Shown here piece by piece: positions 32,650 through 43,604 of a DNA stretch of 64,000 nucleotides. Location of the stretch: contig CANTUQ010000031.1 in assembly GCA_947683425.1 (NCBI GenBank), positions 3,979,001 to 4,043,000 on the forward strand, written 5' to 3'. The notes under the pieces are model-generated. The model made no database searches, was not told the origin of the DNA, and worked only from the letters and a program-made list of their open reading frames with translations. Each line of letters begins with the position of its first letter. The stretch's first letter is position 1. Both the position numbers and the translations under genes were made by a program. Source of the DNA: Excoecaria cochinchinensis (lineage: Eukaryota > Streptophyta > Magnoliopsida > Malpighiales > Euphorbiaceae).

Positions 32650-33370
32650 ATGCATGGTCGTGCTTTTATGTAGCATCCACAACTACATGCAAGCAAGTAG
32701 ATCCTTCCAACCTTATCACTCCCACACACAAGGTGATGTTGTCTCTTTCTTAGGTGGGATGAGCCCATGGTCATCAGGGAACCCAATAGACACATATGGT
32801 GCATGGTGGAAAATAGGCATCATAACATCTCTTAATTTAAAGCGCATGCACATGGCTTTTGATTGTTGTGTATTTAAATAGTCCCAATAGATCAAGATAG
32901 GCCTACCAGGGCATGAGAGCCTTTGATTAAGTAACCATACAACTTATCTGGGTCTATTCAATACATAATAATCCATATAGCAAGAATAATATTAAGGTTT
33001 ATACCACCTAGGGGAAGTATCTATTTTCATTACATGGGCTTTAGTCAAGGTAACGATACTTTCAGGCTACCCAAGCATGATCCCTGCCAATGGGTTTAGC
33101 TCGTCCTAAGCATAACAACCGGTTGGGTCATTATTTGATATACCAAATGGTACTAGACTTGGGCTGTTGATTATTCCTAACACTTCCCCATATTGAGTGA
33201 ATGTAGGGTTGTGCTTTGGAAATGTACTGGGGTTAAGAAAGGGACCAAACTAGCATAGATCTAAGGCTCTAATTAAATGCTATGCAATATTTGAAAAGGG
33301 ATGAAATTTTAAATGAAAACTCAATTATACATTTTAACCAAGGTATTTTTGAAGCAAAATCTCATATATG
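32650..33370 (-). mobile_element. 5' leader of element F
   Basis: It matches the leaders of E2 (56330-57045) and E1 (36352-37080). Shared landmarks are GCATGGTCGTGC, CACACA-AGGT-type blocks and the region before the primer site. No coding frame is credible. Confidence 0.8.
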
Positions 33371-33388
33371 TCCCCAGCGGAGTCGCCA
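33371..33388 (-). promoter_or_regulatory. Primer binding site, tRNA-Arg (element F)
   Basis: The minus strand reads TGGCGACTCCGCTGGGGA, a full 18-base complement of the 3' end of a plant tRNA-Arg, as in Tat/Ogre elements. Confidence 0.9.
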
Positions 33389-33389
33389 C

Positions 33390-33478
33390 TATGACGTGCG
33401 CCGAACCCAAGGGCCCCGAAAACTCGCTTTTAGGGTGTTCGAGAGAGGTTTAGAACTTGTAAGGATTACAAGGGTATC
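33390..33478 (-). repeat. 5' LTR scrap of element F
   Basis: Eighty-nine bases starting TATGACGTGCGCCGAACCC match the LTR end of E2. The LTR is then cut by the E1 insertion; the rest would lie beyond the right edge of the window. Confidence 0.85.
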
Positions 33479-33715
33479 TGTAGACACCGGGTCCCGAGTA
33501 GCCTTGATCAGGATTACCCAATGATGAAATTAAGTGTGCCGATTTATAGGCAAAAAGAATGAAAGTCGGAAGTGATAATTTCCTTGTCGTTTGATTTGTT
33601 AGGAATAAATAAAAATGTATTTTAAAAATATTTTTAAAATGTTCTAAAAATTATTTTTGGGGTAAAAAAATGAGTTTTAAATTTTTTGTATTTTATAGAA
33701 AATTTTAAAAAAAAA

Positions 33716-33858
33716 TCGGCGAACGTCACGCGCGGCAGCACCTAGCGTGCGCTAGGCGAGCAACGTCCTAAGCGTCGCCCGCGCGCACAGCGCAGCGAGC
33801 AACTGCGCGCGGGGACGCCCGTCGGGCGCTCCGAGAGGGCGTCCCTCGCCCCTGTCGC
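33716..33858. repeat. GC-rich island of the E1 LTR
   Basis: A CpG-dense block with GCGCGC, CTAGCG and CGTCGGGCG motifs is set in AT-rich flanks that are conserved in the other Tat LTRs. The island itself differs strongly between copies. Confidence 0.75.
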
Positions 33859-34725
33859 CCATTTTTGTCATTTTTGGCCGTTTGGCCTCAAAAATTCATT
33901 TTTCTTCAATTTTTTTTGTAGAATTCTATGGTAAAACTTTTAAAATTCCAAACCGTTGATTATCTTCAGTTTTTTGCTTTTATTGAAATTAATTTAATTC
34001 TTTCATTAAAAAATCTTATTTTTGGGGAAAATAAAAAGGATTTTTGGAGAGAGAATTAAAGGGGGGATTTTCTTTAGAAAATTATTTTTCTTCTTCTTTC
34101 TTCTCTCAAACAAATTCTCTCAATTTCTAAAGAATTTTTCCAAGTGAATTCTTGAGAAAAAAAAATAACAATTTTTGTTCTTGGGAATTTTTCTTCTTTT
34201 CATCAAACAATTTTTACTTTGAGACAAATAAATCAATTATTTGTTCTTGAGTAAAAATCCATTTTCAATATATTATTTTCCTAACTTTATTCTTACAATA
34301 AAGACAAGGAATTGGATCTTCTTACCTTCATTTCATCAAGCTAATTTTAAGGGTAAACATTCTTGGCTCAATTTCTTAATTTAATTTTTAAATTCATTTT
34401 TTTGTTTCCAATTAATTAGTTAACATGTAAATTCTTTTAGTTCTATCATTTTCTTCTTTTTTTCTTATTCTTTTGTTTTTATTTAATTAATTATTATGTG
34501 AATTCTTTTAGATCTATTATTTAATTGTTCATATTTCTTTTTTTTTTTATTTAATTGTTCATATTATTATTTCTTATTTCTTATTTAATTGTTCATGTTC
34601 ATATTATTGTCATCATTTTTGTTCATATATATTATTAGTATTATCATTTAACATGTTTTAGCATAATTGGTATATTTTATTTTCATTTTATTCTTCCATA
34701 TTTAATTGGATTGTTCATCTTCTTT

Positions 34726-34735
34726 GATGTTGTTG

Positions 34736-34811
<76 letters not shown>

Positions 34812-34853
34812 GTGCTTATTGATTGTCCATATATTATTATTATTATTATTATT

Positions 34854-34884
<31 letters not shown>

Positions 34885-34886
34885 GT
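34726..34886. repeat. ATT/GTT microsatellites in the E1 LTR
   Basis: (GTT)n(ATT)n at about 34728-34807 and (ATT)n(GTT)n at about 34830-34886 flank a short conserved spacer with CATGTGCTTATTGATTGTCC. Poly-Leu and poly-Ile frames here are artefacts. Confidence 0.95.
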
Positions 34887-36185
34887 ATTATTTGCCATGT
34901 TTTAATATGCTTTATTAGTTTGCCATATATTATCTTATTCTTGCATGCTTAATTTGGGTTGTTTAATACTCTTTGGTTTCATTATGTTTATTATTGTTAT
35001 TATTATAGTTGCAATTGTTAGTTTTATTATTATAAGTTTTATTATCCTTGTTTATTGCTATCATTTGATACTAGTATCATTATTATTAATATTATTATTT
35101 GTATTTCTTATGCATGCTGAATTTTATGTATATTATATTTTTTATGCATGATTGGATGTTATTATCATTATTTTATGCTTGTTTATGCATGTTGAATTTT
35201 ATTATTATTATACTATTTTTTATGCATGCTAAATTGTTAATTAATTAGATTGCATATTTTAATTATGTCATTTTAATTGGTTTTTCATACATGATGCAAT
35301 TTTGATTGCCTTAATTTAATTGTTTTCATGTTATATGTTTAACTAATTTTTTACTAACTTCACTTTTATTTGTTTTTTTTTTCTTTTATTTCAATACTTA
35401 TTTTTATGTGTGAGTCTTTACCATACCAAGTGGGAGTCCTTGAAGATTTGGAGATCCATTTGGGAGTTGATTGGTTATTTCTTTATTATTTTTATTACTT
35501 TGCTTTCATTATTTTATTTCTAATATGTAATTTGTAATAAATTATTTATTTTTATGCACGTTTATTAAATAATCACAAAAATATTTATACTTAATTAATT
35601 TGTTTTTTCTAAATAAAATGGGACCAATGTCCTAGTTTGTTCATCCAAAATAAATTATCACTTTAAAATTATTTTCCTTAATTATGCATGAGAGGACCAA
35701 TGTCCTCATTTTAATAAATAGCCCGATTTATGTATCAATTGTATTTTATTTACAAATGGAGGTTGTATTCCGCCCCTAGTTTTATTGTAATTTATTTTGC
35801 TTTCATTTACTTTATTTTTCACTTTTATTATATGATTGATATGCGTTTAATTAAATTGCATTAAAATTGAATGAGAAATGGGATGAAACGCTAAATTCAA
35901 AACTTGATTATAAACTTAGCAAAGGTATGAATAAATGGGGAGTCCCGAACCATCTATGGTCTTTGGGCTCAACAAGGCGAGAGGGTTATTTCGATGTTTT
36001 ATTGGAATGGGATCTCCAAGATACCTCTTGCGTCCCAACAAAAGACTCAATTTACAATCCTAGGCTCTTTAGGGTTAGAGGGTCATTCCAATGTTCTATT
36101 GGGGTGAATGCCTCCAAGACCCCTTCGATTTGCCAAAAATGGATAATATGCGCCGTCTTAGGGTCACTGAGGCGAGACGAACTTT

Positions 36186-36212
36186 CCCAATGTTTTATTG
36201 GGTGGCGACTCC
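36186..36212 (+). other. LTR hairpin plus second tRNA-Arg-complementary block (E1)
   Basis: CCCAAT-GTTTT-ATTGGG is followed directly by TGGCGACTCC, identical to the first ten bases of the real primer site at 36334. The block lies about 120 bases upstream of the LTR end and recurs in the E2, E3, C2 and 11250-11945 copies. Confidence 0.75.
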
Positions 36213-36333
36213 ATGAAATCTCCTTGTTGCCCAAAATAGACGCACTTGTAAATACCTTACAAGTTTTAATGAACCTCTCCCAATCGCCCTAAAGCGGGCC
36301 TTCGGGGGCCTCGGGGTTCGGTGCGTGTTACAG

Positions 36334-36351
36334 TGGCGACTCCGCTGGGGA
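36334..36351 (+). promoter_or_regulatory. Primer binding site, tRNA-Arg (E1)
   Basis: TGGCGACTCCGCTGGGGA, one base after the LTR, is a perfect complement of the tRNA-Arg 3' end. Confidence 0.94.
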
Positions 36352-37157
36352 CCTAAGAGACTTCCCTTTGAAAGTACCTTGGCTAAAATTTACAATTGAG
36401 TTTTAATTTAGAAATTTCATCTCTTTTCGAAATTGCATTGCATCCATGCTAGAGCCTTAGATTATGCTAGTTTTGTCCCTATTTTAACCCCGGTGCGTTC
36501 CCAAAGCACGACCCTACGTTCACTCAATGTGGGGAAGATTTAAGGATAATCACCAGCCCAAGCCTCGTACCTTATGGTATATCAAATGGTGACCCAATCG
36601 GTCTTTATGCTTGTGATGAGCTAGACCCGTTGGCAGAGACCATGCTTGGGTAGCCCTAAAGTATCATCACTTTTGACCGAAGCTCATGTATTGGTAATAG
36701 ATACTTCCACTAGGTGAAATGTACCGTAATACCGTGCTTGCTATTTGGGCCTTCATATATTGGACAAAATTAATTAAATCAAATGGTCTTCATCAAAGGC
36801 TTTCATGCCCCGGTGGGCCCATCTTAATTTAGTTAAATTATTTAAATACATAATGGCCCAATAATTATACGCATGTACATTAGATATGAGATGTTATGAT
36901 GCCGATTTTTCACCGTGCACCATACGCGTCCAATGGGTTCCCTGGTAACCCTTAGATAAAATACACCTAGGGAAAAGACTATACTACCTCGTGTGTGGGA
37001 GAGATAAGGTTGGAAGGATCTATCTGCTTGCATGTGTTTGTCTATGCTGCATCAGCACGACCATGCATTGCACTTCAATCATGCATCATCCTAACGAGAT
37101 GTATTTTTTTCAACCATTATAGATTCACCTGGGTGATTTAGGGGTCCTGACGATCGG
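36352..37157 (+). mobile_element. 5' leader of E1
   Basis: Non-coding and alignable to the E2 and F leaders. It ends in a pyrimidine run before CAACCATTATAGATTC; in E2 the same place reads TTTTTTTCAGCC, like a splice acceptor. The gag frame is entered after a TGA at 37134-37136, where E2 has TGG. Confidence 0.75.
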
Positions 37158-39095
37158 TTGAGAAGGATTCCACTCTTGGGATTACCAGAGCTAGTATCAT
37201 ATCAGAGCTCAGATTCTCTTTCAGAGGCTAGTGAGACTTTCTCTTCAGAATCATCACTAGAGACAAGTATGACTAACCAATCAAGTGGGTCTGATGCAAC
37301 CGGGGCAATGATCGCCGAGGAAGTAGGGAGAAGAATGGAAGAGTTTGAGGCTAGAATGATGGCCATGATGGGCAACCTTGCCACTACCTTAGCTCCACTT
37401 GCGGGGCAACAAGCTGCTGCTCCTATTAGGGGGCAAGATGAACAAGGGGCTGTAAGAGAGGATCCCCCTACTGTGGCTGACCCACCTGTGGCTGAGCAAA
37501 GAGCACCAGTGCCTATAGAGCATAGAGAAGGCCCTAAATCTGAGGTTGACTTATGTGAGGACCAAGAGGAATAGATGGTGGCAAAGGGAAAGTCGCCTAA
37601 GCTAGATGAAGCAATGTGGAGGAAGATGGAGGAGAAATTTAAAGCTATGACAAGGATGATGATGATAGGAAGGGGAATGAACCCGGAGGATCGTGAACTG
37701 GATGGGGATGATCTTATCCCCCAGAACTTCAAGATGCCTGATATTCCAAAATTTGACGGCACCTCTGACCCTGCTTCACACATCAAGCAGTACTCGCTAG
37801 TCATGAAGGGGACAACTTTAACAAGGAAGCAGAAGATAGAGTACTTTTGCTTAAGTCTTACAGGGGCTGCCATTGACTGGTACCATGGGCTGGACAGGAG
37901 ATCCAAAGAAGATTGGGACTTATTGACTGAAGAGTTCCTAAAGCAATACGATTGCAGTACCCAGATGGAGGTCACACTGAAGGATCTAGAGCTGCTGCAG
38001 CTGAAGGCTGGGGAGTCTTTCCATGAATACCTCACTCGGTGGAGGAACCGGGTTATGGAGATGAAGCGCAAGCCCGACACACCTGATCAGATCCGATTAT
38101 TCATTCGGAATGCCAGCCCATATCTGAGAGATGGACTAAAAATAAAGGGGCTAAAAGATTGGGAGTCCTTGAAGGACATCGCTATAGAGGCAGAAGGAGA
38201 ATATATGGCCAGAAGGGCAAGCAGTGAGGCTTATGCCAAGAAGGGCTACAACAATCAAGGTGCAACCAAGTCAGCTAGTTCCAGCAGTGGTAATAGAAAT
38301 GGGAAGACAGCTGAGGTATCGGCAACAGGAATGAATCATAGGTACTTCTCGAATTTGGGTAGGCCTTTTTCATGGGTATTGAAGAGGTTGATGAAGGAGG
38401 GGAAGCTACAACCCCTGCCACCTAGGCCAGCTAGGACCCAAGGGGAACCGGGGCATAAAGAGAATGAATATTGTGCCTTTCACCAACATATTGGGCATCT
38501 GACAGATAATTGCTTCAGGCTGAGGCATTAGATTTAGGATCTGATCGATGGTAAGCAGATAACCGATCCTGAAAAGAGGGAGAGCAAGAAGAAGTCCAAT
38601 TTCAATGCTGTGCCACCGCCTGTCTTTATGATTGGGTTGAGCCTACCCGAATGGTATATCCTTCAAGATTTGTATGGAAATGATTACTTCGCTATCACTC
38701 GCCCTGAGGCAAGTGAAGAAGGGATGCCCATGGCAGTGATAGACTGCTGGTCCACTAGTGAGAGTGGAGACGAAAAAGAAGAGGAAAAAGATGGAGAGTT
38801 CACGGATCCATGGGATTCGGAGGAGGAGGAAAGAGTTGGGGCTGTAACAAGAAGTGGGAGAGTGCTCCCCGAAGTTGAGAAGCAGTAGGACTCAGTGCAA
38901 GCACCTGTGGAGAAGGAACCGGAAGAAAATCCCATAGTAAAGCAGCTGAAAAAGACCACGGCTCAGATATCTATTTGGGACCTTCTAAGGCAGTCCCCTT
39001 CTCATAGACAGAAGTTAGTTGAGGCTTTGAGTGAGTCCACCGTAGCCACCACAATTTCTCCATCCGAGCTACTAGATCTCGTCAAGGGGGGATAG
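37158..39095 (+). pseudogene. Gag (E1)
   Basis: One frame carries RRIPLLGLPELVSYQSSDS, MTNQSSGSDATGAMIAEEVG, the gag core (KMPDIPKFDGTSDP, EYFCLSLTGAAIDWYHGLD, LTRWRNRVMEMKR) and a zinc knuckle C-X2-H-X4-H-X4-C at 38472-38513. It is broken by TAG at 37572 (shared with E2), 38529 and 38886; the last two match CAA or CAG codons in E2. An acidic linker (EEEKDGEFTDPWDSEEEER) follows. A one-base deletion in the G run near 39092 throws protease out of frame. Confidence 0.9.
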
Positions 39096-39106
39096 GGGAA
39101 AGACTG

Positions 39107-39700
39107 GTGTTTTCTGACGCAAATTTGCCAGCTGAAGGCCGCAATCACAACCGACCACTATACATCAAGGCTCAAATTAATGACAAGCATATCGCTTGTG
39201 TTATGGTTGATGATGGGTCATCTATAAATATCTGCCCTTTGGTGGCACTTCAGGCTTTTGGGCTTGACGAGAGTATGTTGAGTAAGTCTGATCTGACCAT
39301 CACAGCCTACGGCAATTCTCAGAGACAAGCATCAGGAACATTCAGAGCTCTAGTTAGGACTGGGCCCATTGAGACAGAAGCAGAATTTATGGTCTTGCCT
39401 ATCCCAGCAAATTTCTCAGCTCTGCTTGGAAGGCCATGGTTTCATAAATTGGGAGGAGTGTCGTCCACCCTACATCAAATGGTAAAGATACCTCATGAAG
39501 GGGAGGTGGTGACCATTAAAGCAGCGAGAGAGAACCAAGTGTCTGCCTTGGGGATCTCTAATCAGCCATTTAGTGGCTTTCACATATCAGTGATTGGTGA
39601 GGAGCAGGGCTTGGCAGGTAGCCCTCAGGTGATGAACATGATGAAGAGGATGCACTTCCTCCCAAGGGCCGGATTGGGTAAAAATTCGCAGGGGCTGTAA
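39107..39700 (+). pseudogene. Aspartic protease (E1)
   Basis: The segment opens with SDANLPAEGRNHNRPLYIKA and carries CVMVDDGSSINICPLVAL, whose DDGSS is the retropepsin-type active site, and then FSALLGRPWFHKLGGVSS. It would cleave the polyprotein. It lies in a different frame from gag because of an E1-specific base loss, and it ends at TAA where E2 has CAA. E2 54728-53709 is the close counterpart. Confidence 0.85.
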
Positions 39701-40200
39701 GATGCCATCACAACACAAGGCCAGAAAGATCGAAAGGGTCTGGGCTACAAAGGAGAGCATGGCAGGAAAAAAGTGTCAGAGAAGATTCCCCATATTTCAG
39801 AGAGTTTTGTTCCCTCATCTTCGGTCTGTGCTTATACTGGAGAAGAAGAGCCTCAGTGGGTGGATGGAAAGATCATTCCGGGGTTTGAAATTTTCAATGA
39901 TGTCTTTAACTGGGATGTTGGAGTTATCAAGCCCGCAGAGAACTTATGGGATGAGGAGATCATGACTCAGTGCAATATTTGGGACAGGGATGGGCCCGAG
40001 GAGATTGTCACTGATAAGCTGTTAGCTACCAGGTTGAAGGGAAAAGAAAAGATGGTAGAGCTAGAGCTGAAGTTTAAAGATTTGGAGATATCACTGAAGG
40101 TAGTTGAAAAGCCTCCACCAAGCCAAGAAGTCAAACCCAGTCGGCTGCAAAATCATCATCGACAGAAGATGAAGACAGTAGTTGTTTAGATAGTCTTTTT
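39701..40200 (+). pseudogene. Protease to RT linker (E1)
   Basis: Continues in the protease frame with SEKIPHISESFVPSSSV, DGKIIPGFEIFNDVFNWD and DRDGPEEIVTDKLLATRL to a TAG at 40187. A one-base loss near 40130 (AAACCC where E2 has AAAGCCC) puts the next part in another frame. No known catalytic motif is seen. Confidence 0.7.
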
Positions 40201-41330
40201 ATGCCAAAACTTTTTTATGACAATGTTAATGCTTCTGATTACATCAATGAGATGAATAACTTTGCTTACTTGTGTGATGTTTCTGATGATTTCATTCCTC
40301 ATTATCATAAACATGATGCATTCATTTTTGACATTAACTCAACTAGCACGACTGCATTTAATCTTGGAACTTTGGAGAATCCAAAGGAAATTTTGATAGC
40401 ATCAGACATAACTGCTGAGGAGAGGATAAAATTTGAGAGAATATTAAAAAAATATGAAAAAGTCTTTGCCTGGACCTACGAGGACATGCTGGGAATTGAT
40501 CGAGATGTAGCCGAACATGCCATTCCAACTTAGCCATAGAGTAAACCGGTCAAGCAAAAGCTCAGAAGACTTAGGCCAGAATGGGCTCAGAAGGTGAAAG
40601 AGGAGATCCATAAGTAGATTGAGGCTAAGTTTTTACTGGAGGTTAAATACCCGACGTGGCTGGCTAATGTAGTTCCTGTGGCTAAAAAGGATGAAAAAGT
40701 TCGAGTATGTGTGGACTATCGGGACCTGAACAAAGCCTGCCCGAAAGATGATTTTCATCTGCCTCATATTGATGTGGTGGGAGATAGTGCTGCTGCTTGC
40801 ATGATGTATAGCTTCGTGGACGGGTATGCAGGGTACAATCAAATCCTTAACAAGATAGTGGATCGAATAAAGACAGCTTTCATAACCGAATGGGGTACAT
40901 TTTGCTTACCAGGTCATACCTTTTAGACTAAAGAATGCAGGAGCGACCTATCAGAGGATGGCTACCAAAGTTCTCAATGATTTGATCCACAAGAAAGTGG
41001 AGGTGTATGTTGACGACATGATGATCAAGTCAGCTACCAGAGAGGGTCACTTCGAGGCTTTGGAAAAGTTCTTTCAAAGGATCAATAAGTATGATCTGCA
41101 CCTCAATCCCAAGAAGTGCATTTTTGGAGTTACCTTGGGTAAGCTGTTAGGCCATGTGGTAAGCCAGAGAGGAATTGAAGTAGATCCTGACAAGGTCAGG
41201 GCCATTAGAGAGATTCCAGTGCCTCAAAAAGAGAAAGAGGTTAGAAGTTTCCTGGGAAAGCTTCAGTACATCAGCCGGTTTATTGCCAAGTTGGCTTCAG
41301 TATGTGAGCCCATCTTCAAGCTTCTTAGGA
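40201..41330 (+). pseudogene. Reverse transcriptase (E1)
   Basis: The N-terminal part has FAWTYEDMLGIDRDVAEHAI and, after TAG CCA TAG at 40531-40539, KPVKQKLRRLRPEWAQKV. A further TAG is at 40615. The palm has CVDYRDLNKACPKDDF, SFVDGYAGYNQ (catalytic Asp) and VEVYVDDMMIKS with YVDD at 41006-41017. A one-base T insertion before FAYQVIPF (about 40903) shifts the frame. The double stop and the T insertion are also in E2 but not in F. The family is Tat/Ogre; the protein is not functional. Confidence 0.92.
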
Positions 41331-41665
41331 AGAATCAGCCTGTGGTGTGGAATAATGATTGTCAATTGGGCTTTGATACTATTAAGGATTATCTCCTTAA
41401 TCCTCCAGTTTTAAGACCACCACGTTATGCCAAACCATTAATCCTGTATCTGGCGATAGAAGACAATTCAGTGGGTGCCATGATGGCCCAGGAGGATGAC
41501 TTTGGGGTGGAGTTTGCTGTTTACTATCTTAGCAAGAAATTCCTAACATATGAAGCCAAATATGTTGAAGTAGAAAAGATTTGCTTGGCAGTTATTTAGG
41601 CTTCTAAGAAGTTGCGACACTACTTTCATTCTTTCAGTGTGCAAGCGGTTGCTAAGTATAACCCA
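41331..41665 (+). pseudogene. First RNase H domain (E1)
   Basis: LRPPRYAKPLILYLAIEDNS, AVYYLSKKFLTYEAKYVEVE and KICLAVI, a TAG at 41597 (TGG in E2), then ASKKLRHYFHSFSVQAVAK form the usual gypsy RNase H. The active-site Asp of YSDAS in other gypsy elements is not evident here (YLAIED). In Tat elements this domain is commonly degenerate beside a second RNase H. Confidence 0.8.
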
Positions 41666-41849
41666 CTTAGGTACCCTCAGGAAGCGCCCTCTTTGCTAGG
41701 AAAGATGGGAAGGTGGTTACTATTGTTGCAGGAGTTCGATATCGAATATATCACCAGGAAAACCATTAAGGGAAGAGTTGTAGCTGAGTTCTTGGCTGAA
41801 CATCCTATTGAGGGAGACCAGTTCGAATACAATTTCCTAGAAGAATATG

Positions 41850-42418
41850 TCATGGCCATAACAGTACAAGGCTGGCAATTGTTCTTTGATGGGGTAGTTA
41901 ACAGTAAAGGGGCAGGAGCAGGGATTATTCTTACAACCCCGAATGGTGAAAAGTTGCCATTAGCCAAGAAGCTGAGGCACAAGGCGACCAATAATGAATC
42001 AGAATATGAGGCTTGCATCTTTGGATTGGAAGCACTGCTTTCTCTGTGGGCAAAGACCGCAAAAGTCTTCGGAGATTCTTCATTGGTAATTCATCAGATT
42101 AGAGGGGAATGGACAGTTAAGGAAGAGAGGTTGTTACCTTATGTAAAGCACTTAAGAATGTTGAGTAGCCAGTTTGAGACTTGCACCTTTCACTTCATCC
42201 CCAGGGATGAAAATCAATTGGCTGATGCTCTAGCGACATTAGTGTCCATGTGGGATAATCCAATGGGGGTTGCTATGAAACCCGTGCTAATCTCTAGCTC
42301 GGAAAAGCCTTGTTTTGAAGCAGCAGGTGATGGATGTTGGGGCCACCGATGGAAACCCTTGGTAGTACGACATTCAGAATTACTTGGAACGGTCAGTTTT
42401 TCCAGAGGAAGCCACTGA
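41850..42418 (+). pseudogene. Second, archaeal-like RNase H (E1)
   Basis: WQLFFDGVVNSKGAGAGII, NNESEYEACIFGLEALLSL, KVFGDSSLVIHQIRGEW and DENQLADALATLVSMW carry the D, E, D, D set of an active RNase H. A second RNase H of this type is a known trait of plant Tat elements. The domain core is intact in E1, but a two-base loss near 42320 breaks the link to integrase. Confidence 0.85.
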
Positions 42419-43604
42419 GAAAGACCAAAGGATGATTCAAAAGTTGTCCACACAATTCATCAGTGTAAATGGCACTTTGTATAAAAGGCAAGCCGATGGT
42501 ATCCAGTTAAGGTGCTTGGCGGAGAAAGAATCTGAAAAGGTTATGGAAGAGGTTCATGCCGGAGTCTGTGGAGCTCACATGAATGGCTTAGCCTTAGCAA
42601 AGAAGATCATGCGCCAAGGATTCTATTGGCTCACAATGGATATGAATTTTTCAAAATATATGAAGCAATGCCAGTTATGCCAGCAATACGCGAATATAAG
42701 GCATGTGCCAGTTTAAAAGCTACATAATTTGATATCTCCATGGCCATTTGCAGCTTGGGGGATAGATATCATAGGCGAGATACGTCCTACAGCTTCCAAT
42801 GGGCACAGGTTCATTATAGTTGCCATTGATTATTTCACTAAGTGGGTCGAAGCTGAATCTTTCAAGAAGATTGATGCTATGGATATGGCTAAGTTCATCG
42901 AGCAGAATTTGATATGCAGATATGGTCTCCCACACCATATTGTATCTGATAATGGGGTACAATTCTTAGCAGAAACTAAACATATGCCTTAGAAGTATGG
43001 AATCCAACATCATAAGTCTTCTCCTTATCGTCCCCAAGCTAATGGTGCGGTTGAAGCAGCGAACAAGAATGTGAAAAGAATACTGGCCAAGATGGTTTAG
43101 AGTTATAAATATTGGGCAGAAAAGCTACCTTTTGCACTCTGGGGTTATAGAACCACAGTCATAACCTCTACGGGAGCAACACCATTCTCTCTGGTATATG
43201 GAACCGAAGCAGGTTTGCCAGTTGAAATTGAGCTGAAATCTTTAAGGGTAGTCATGGAAGCTGAGATTCCAGAGACAGAATGGGCACAACAGTGATTGTT
43301 GCAGTTGAATCTGTTGGATGAAGATAGGTTGAGAGCCTATTACCACAATCAGGTTTATCAGAAGAGACTAGCTCAGTCCTTTGGCAAGAAGGTACGAAAG
43401 CACCCGTTGAAGGAAGGGGACCTGGTCTTTAAGATGATGAGGCCGGGAGTGCCAGACATACGGGGAAAATTCAGGCCAACCTGGGAAGGCCCGTTCATTT
43501 TGAAAAAGTTGCTAATAAAGGGAGCAGCAATCTTAGCGGACAACGATGGGAATGAGTTTAAAGACCCGGTCAATATCGATAGACTAAAAAGGTTCCATGG
43601 CTAA
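42384..43604 (+). pseudogene. Integrase (E1)
   Basis: The zinc domain has HAGVCGAHMNGLALAKK and CQLCQQ. The core has WGIDIIGEIRPTASNGHRF (first Asp), HHIVSDNGVQF (second Asp) and ANGAVEAANKNVKRIL (Glu). The C-terminal part is FKMMRPGVPDIRGKFRPTW to DRLKRFHG and the natural stop. TAA 42714, TAG 42990, TAG 43098 and TGA 43292 interrupt one frame; three of them fit C-to-T change in CAA/CAG or CGA codons. No chromodomain follows, as expected for Tat. Confidence 0.9.

Larger units (their letters stand above)
23933..33478 (-). mobile_element. Element F: Tat-type Ty3/gypsy, truncated and rearranged
   Basis: From right to left: a scrap of 5' LTR, a tRNA-Arg primer site, leader, gag (a segment duplicated), protease, RT (a segment duplicated) and the first bases of RNase H. 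The second RNase H, integrase and the 3' LTR are missing. A solo LTR splits the leader and E1 splits the 5' LTR. F has sense codons at several places where E1 and E2 have stops, so it is a useful outgroup. Confidence 0.88.
33479..36332 (+). repeat. 5' LTR of E1
   Basis: It starts TGTAGACACCGGGTCCCGAG and ends GGTTCGGTGCGTGTTACA, one base before the primer site, for 2854 bp. Contents are a GC-rich island (33716-33858), ATT/GTT microsatellites (34726-34886), a long AT-rich middle, and three imperfect repeats of about 85 bases near 35960-36240, each built around CCAATGTT-TATTGG. A sense frame of 141 codons (35867-36292) covers these repeats; its coding status is doubtful. Confidence 0.92.

Noticed and set aside
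34683..34905. Poly-Asn, poly-Ile and poly-Leu frames
   Set aside because: They are translations of ATT/GTT microsatellites; the same applies at 46191-46472, 58481-58762 and 62028-62292.
37202..38080. Antisense open frame of 292 codons over E1 gag
   Set aside because: It lies opposite a clear gag and is rich in Ser/Leu as expected for the antisense of an acidic, Lys-rich gene. No independent motif is seen. The same holds for antisense frames over F gag (28858-29193, 29610-30107).
40187..40560. Ogre-type intron between protease and RT to explain the shared stops
   Set aside because: The sequence around the TAG CCA TAG is conserved RT coding (AEHAI before, KPVKQKLRRLRP after), so splicing it out would remove needed residues.
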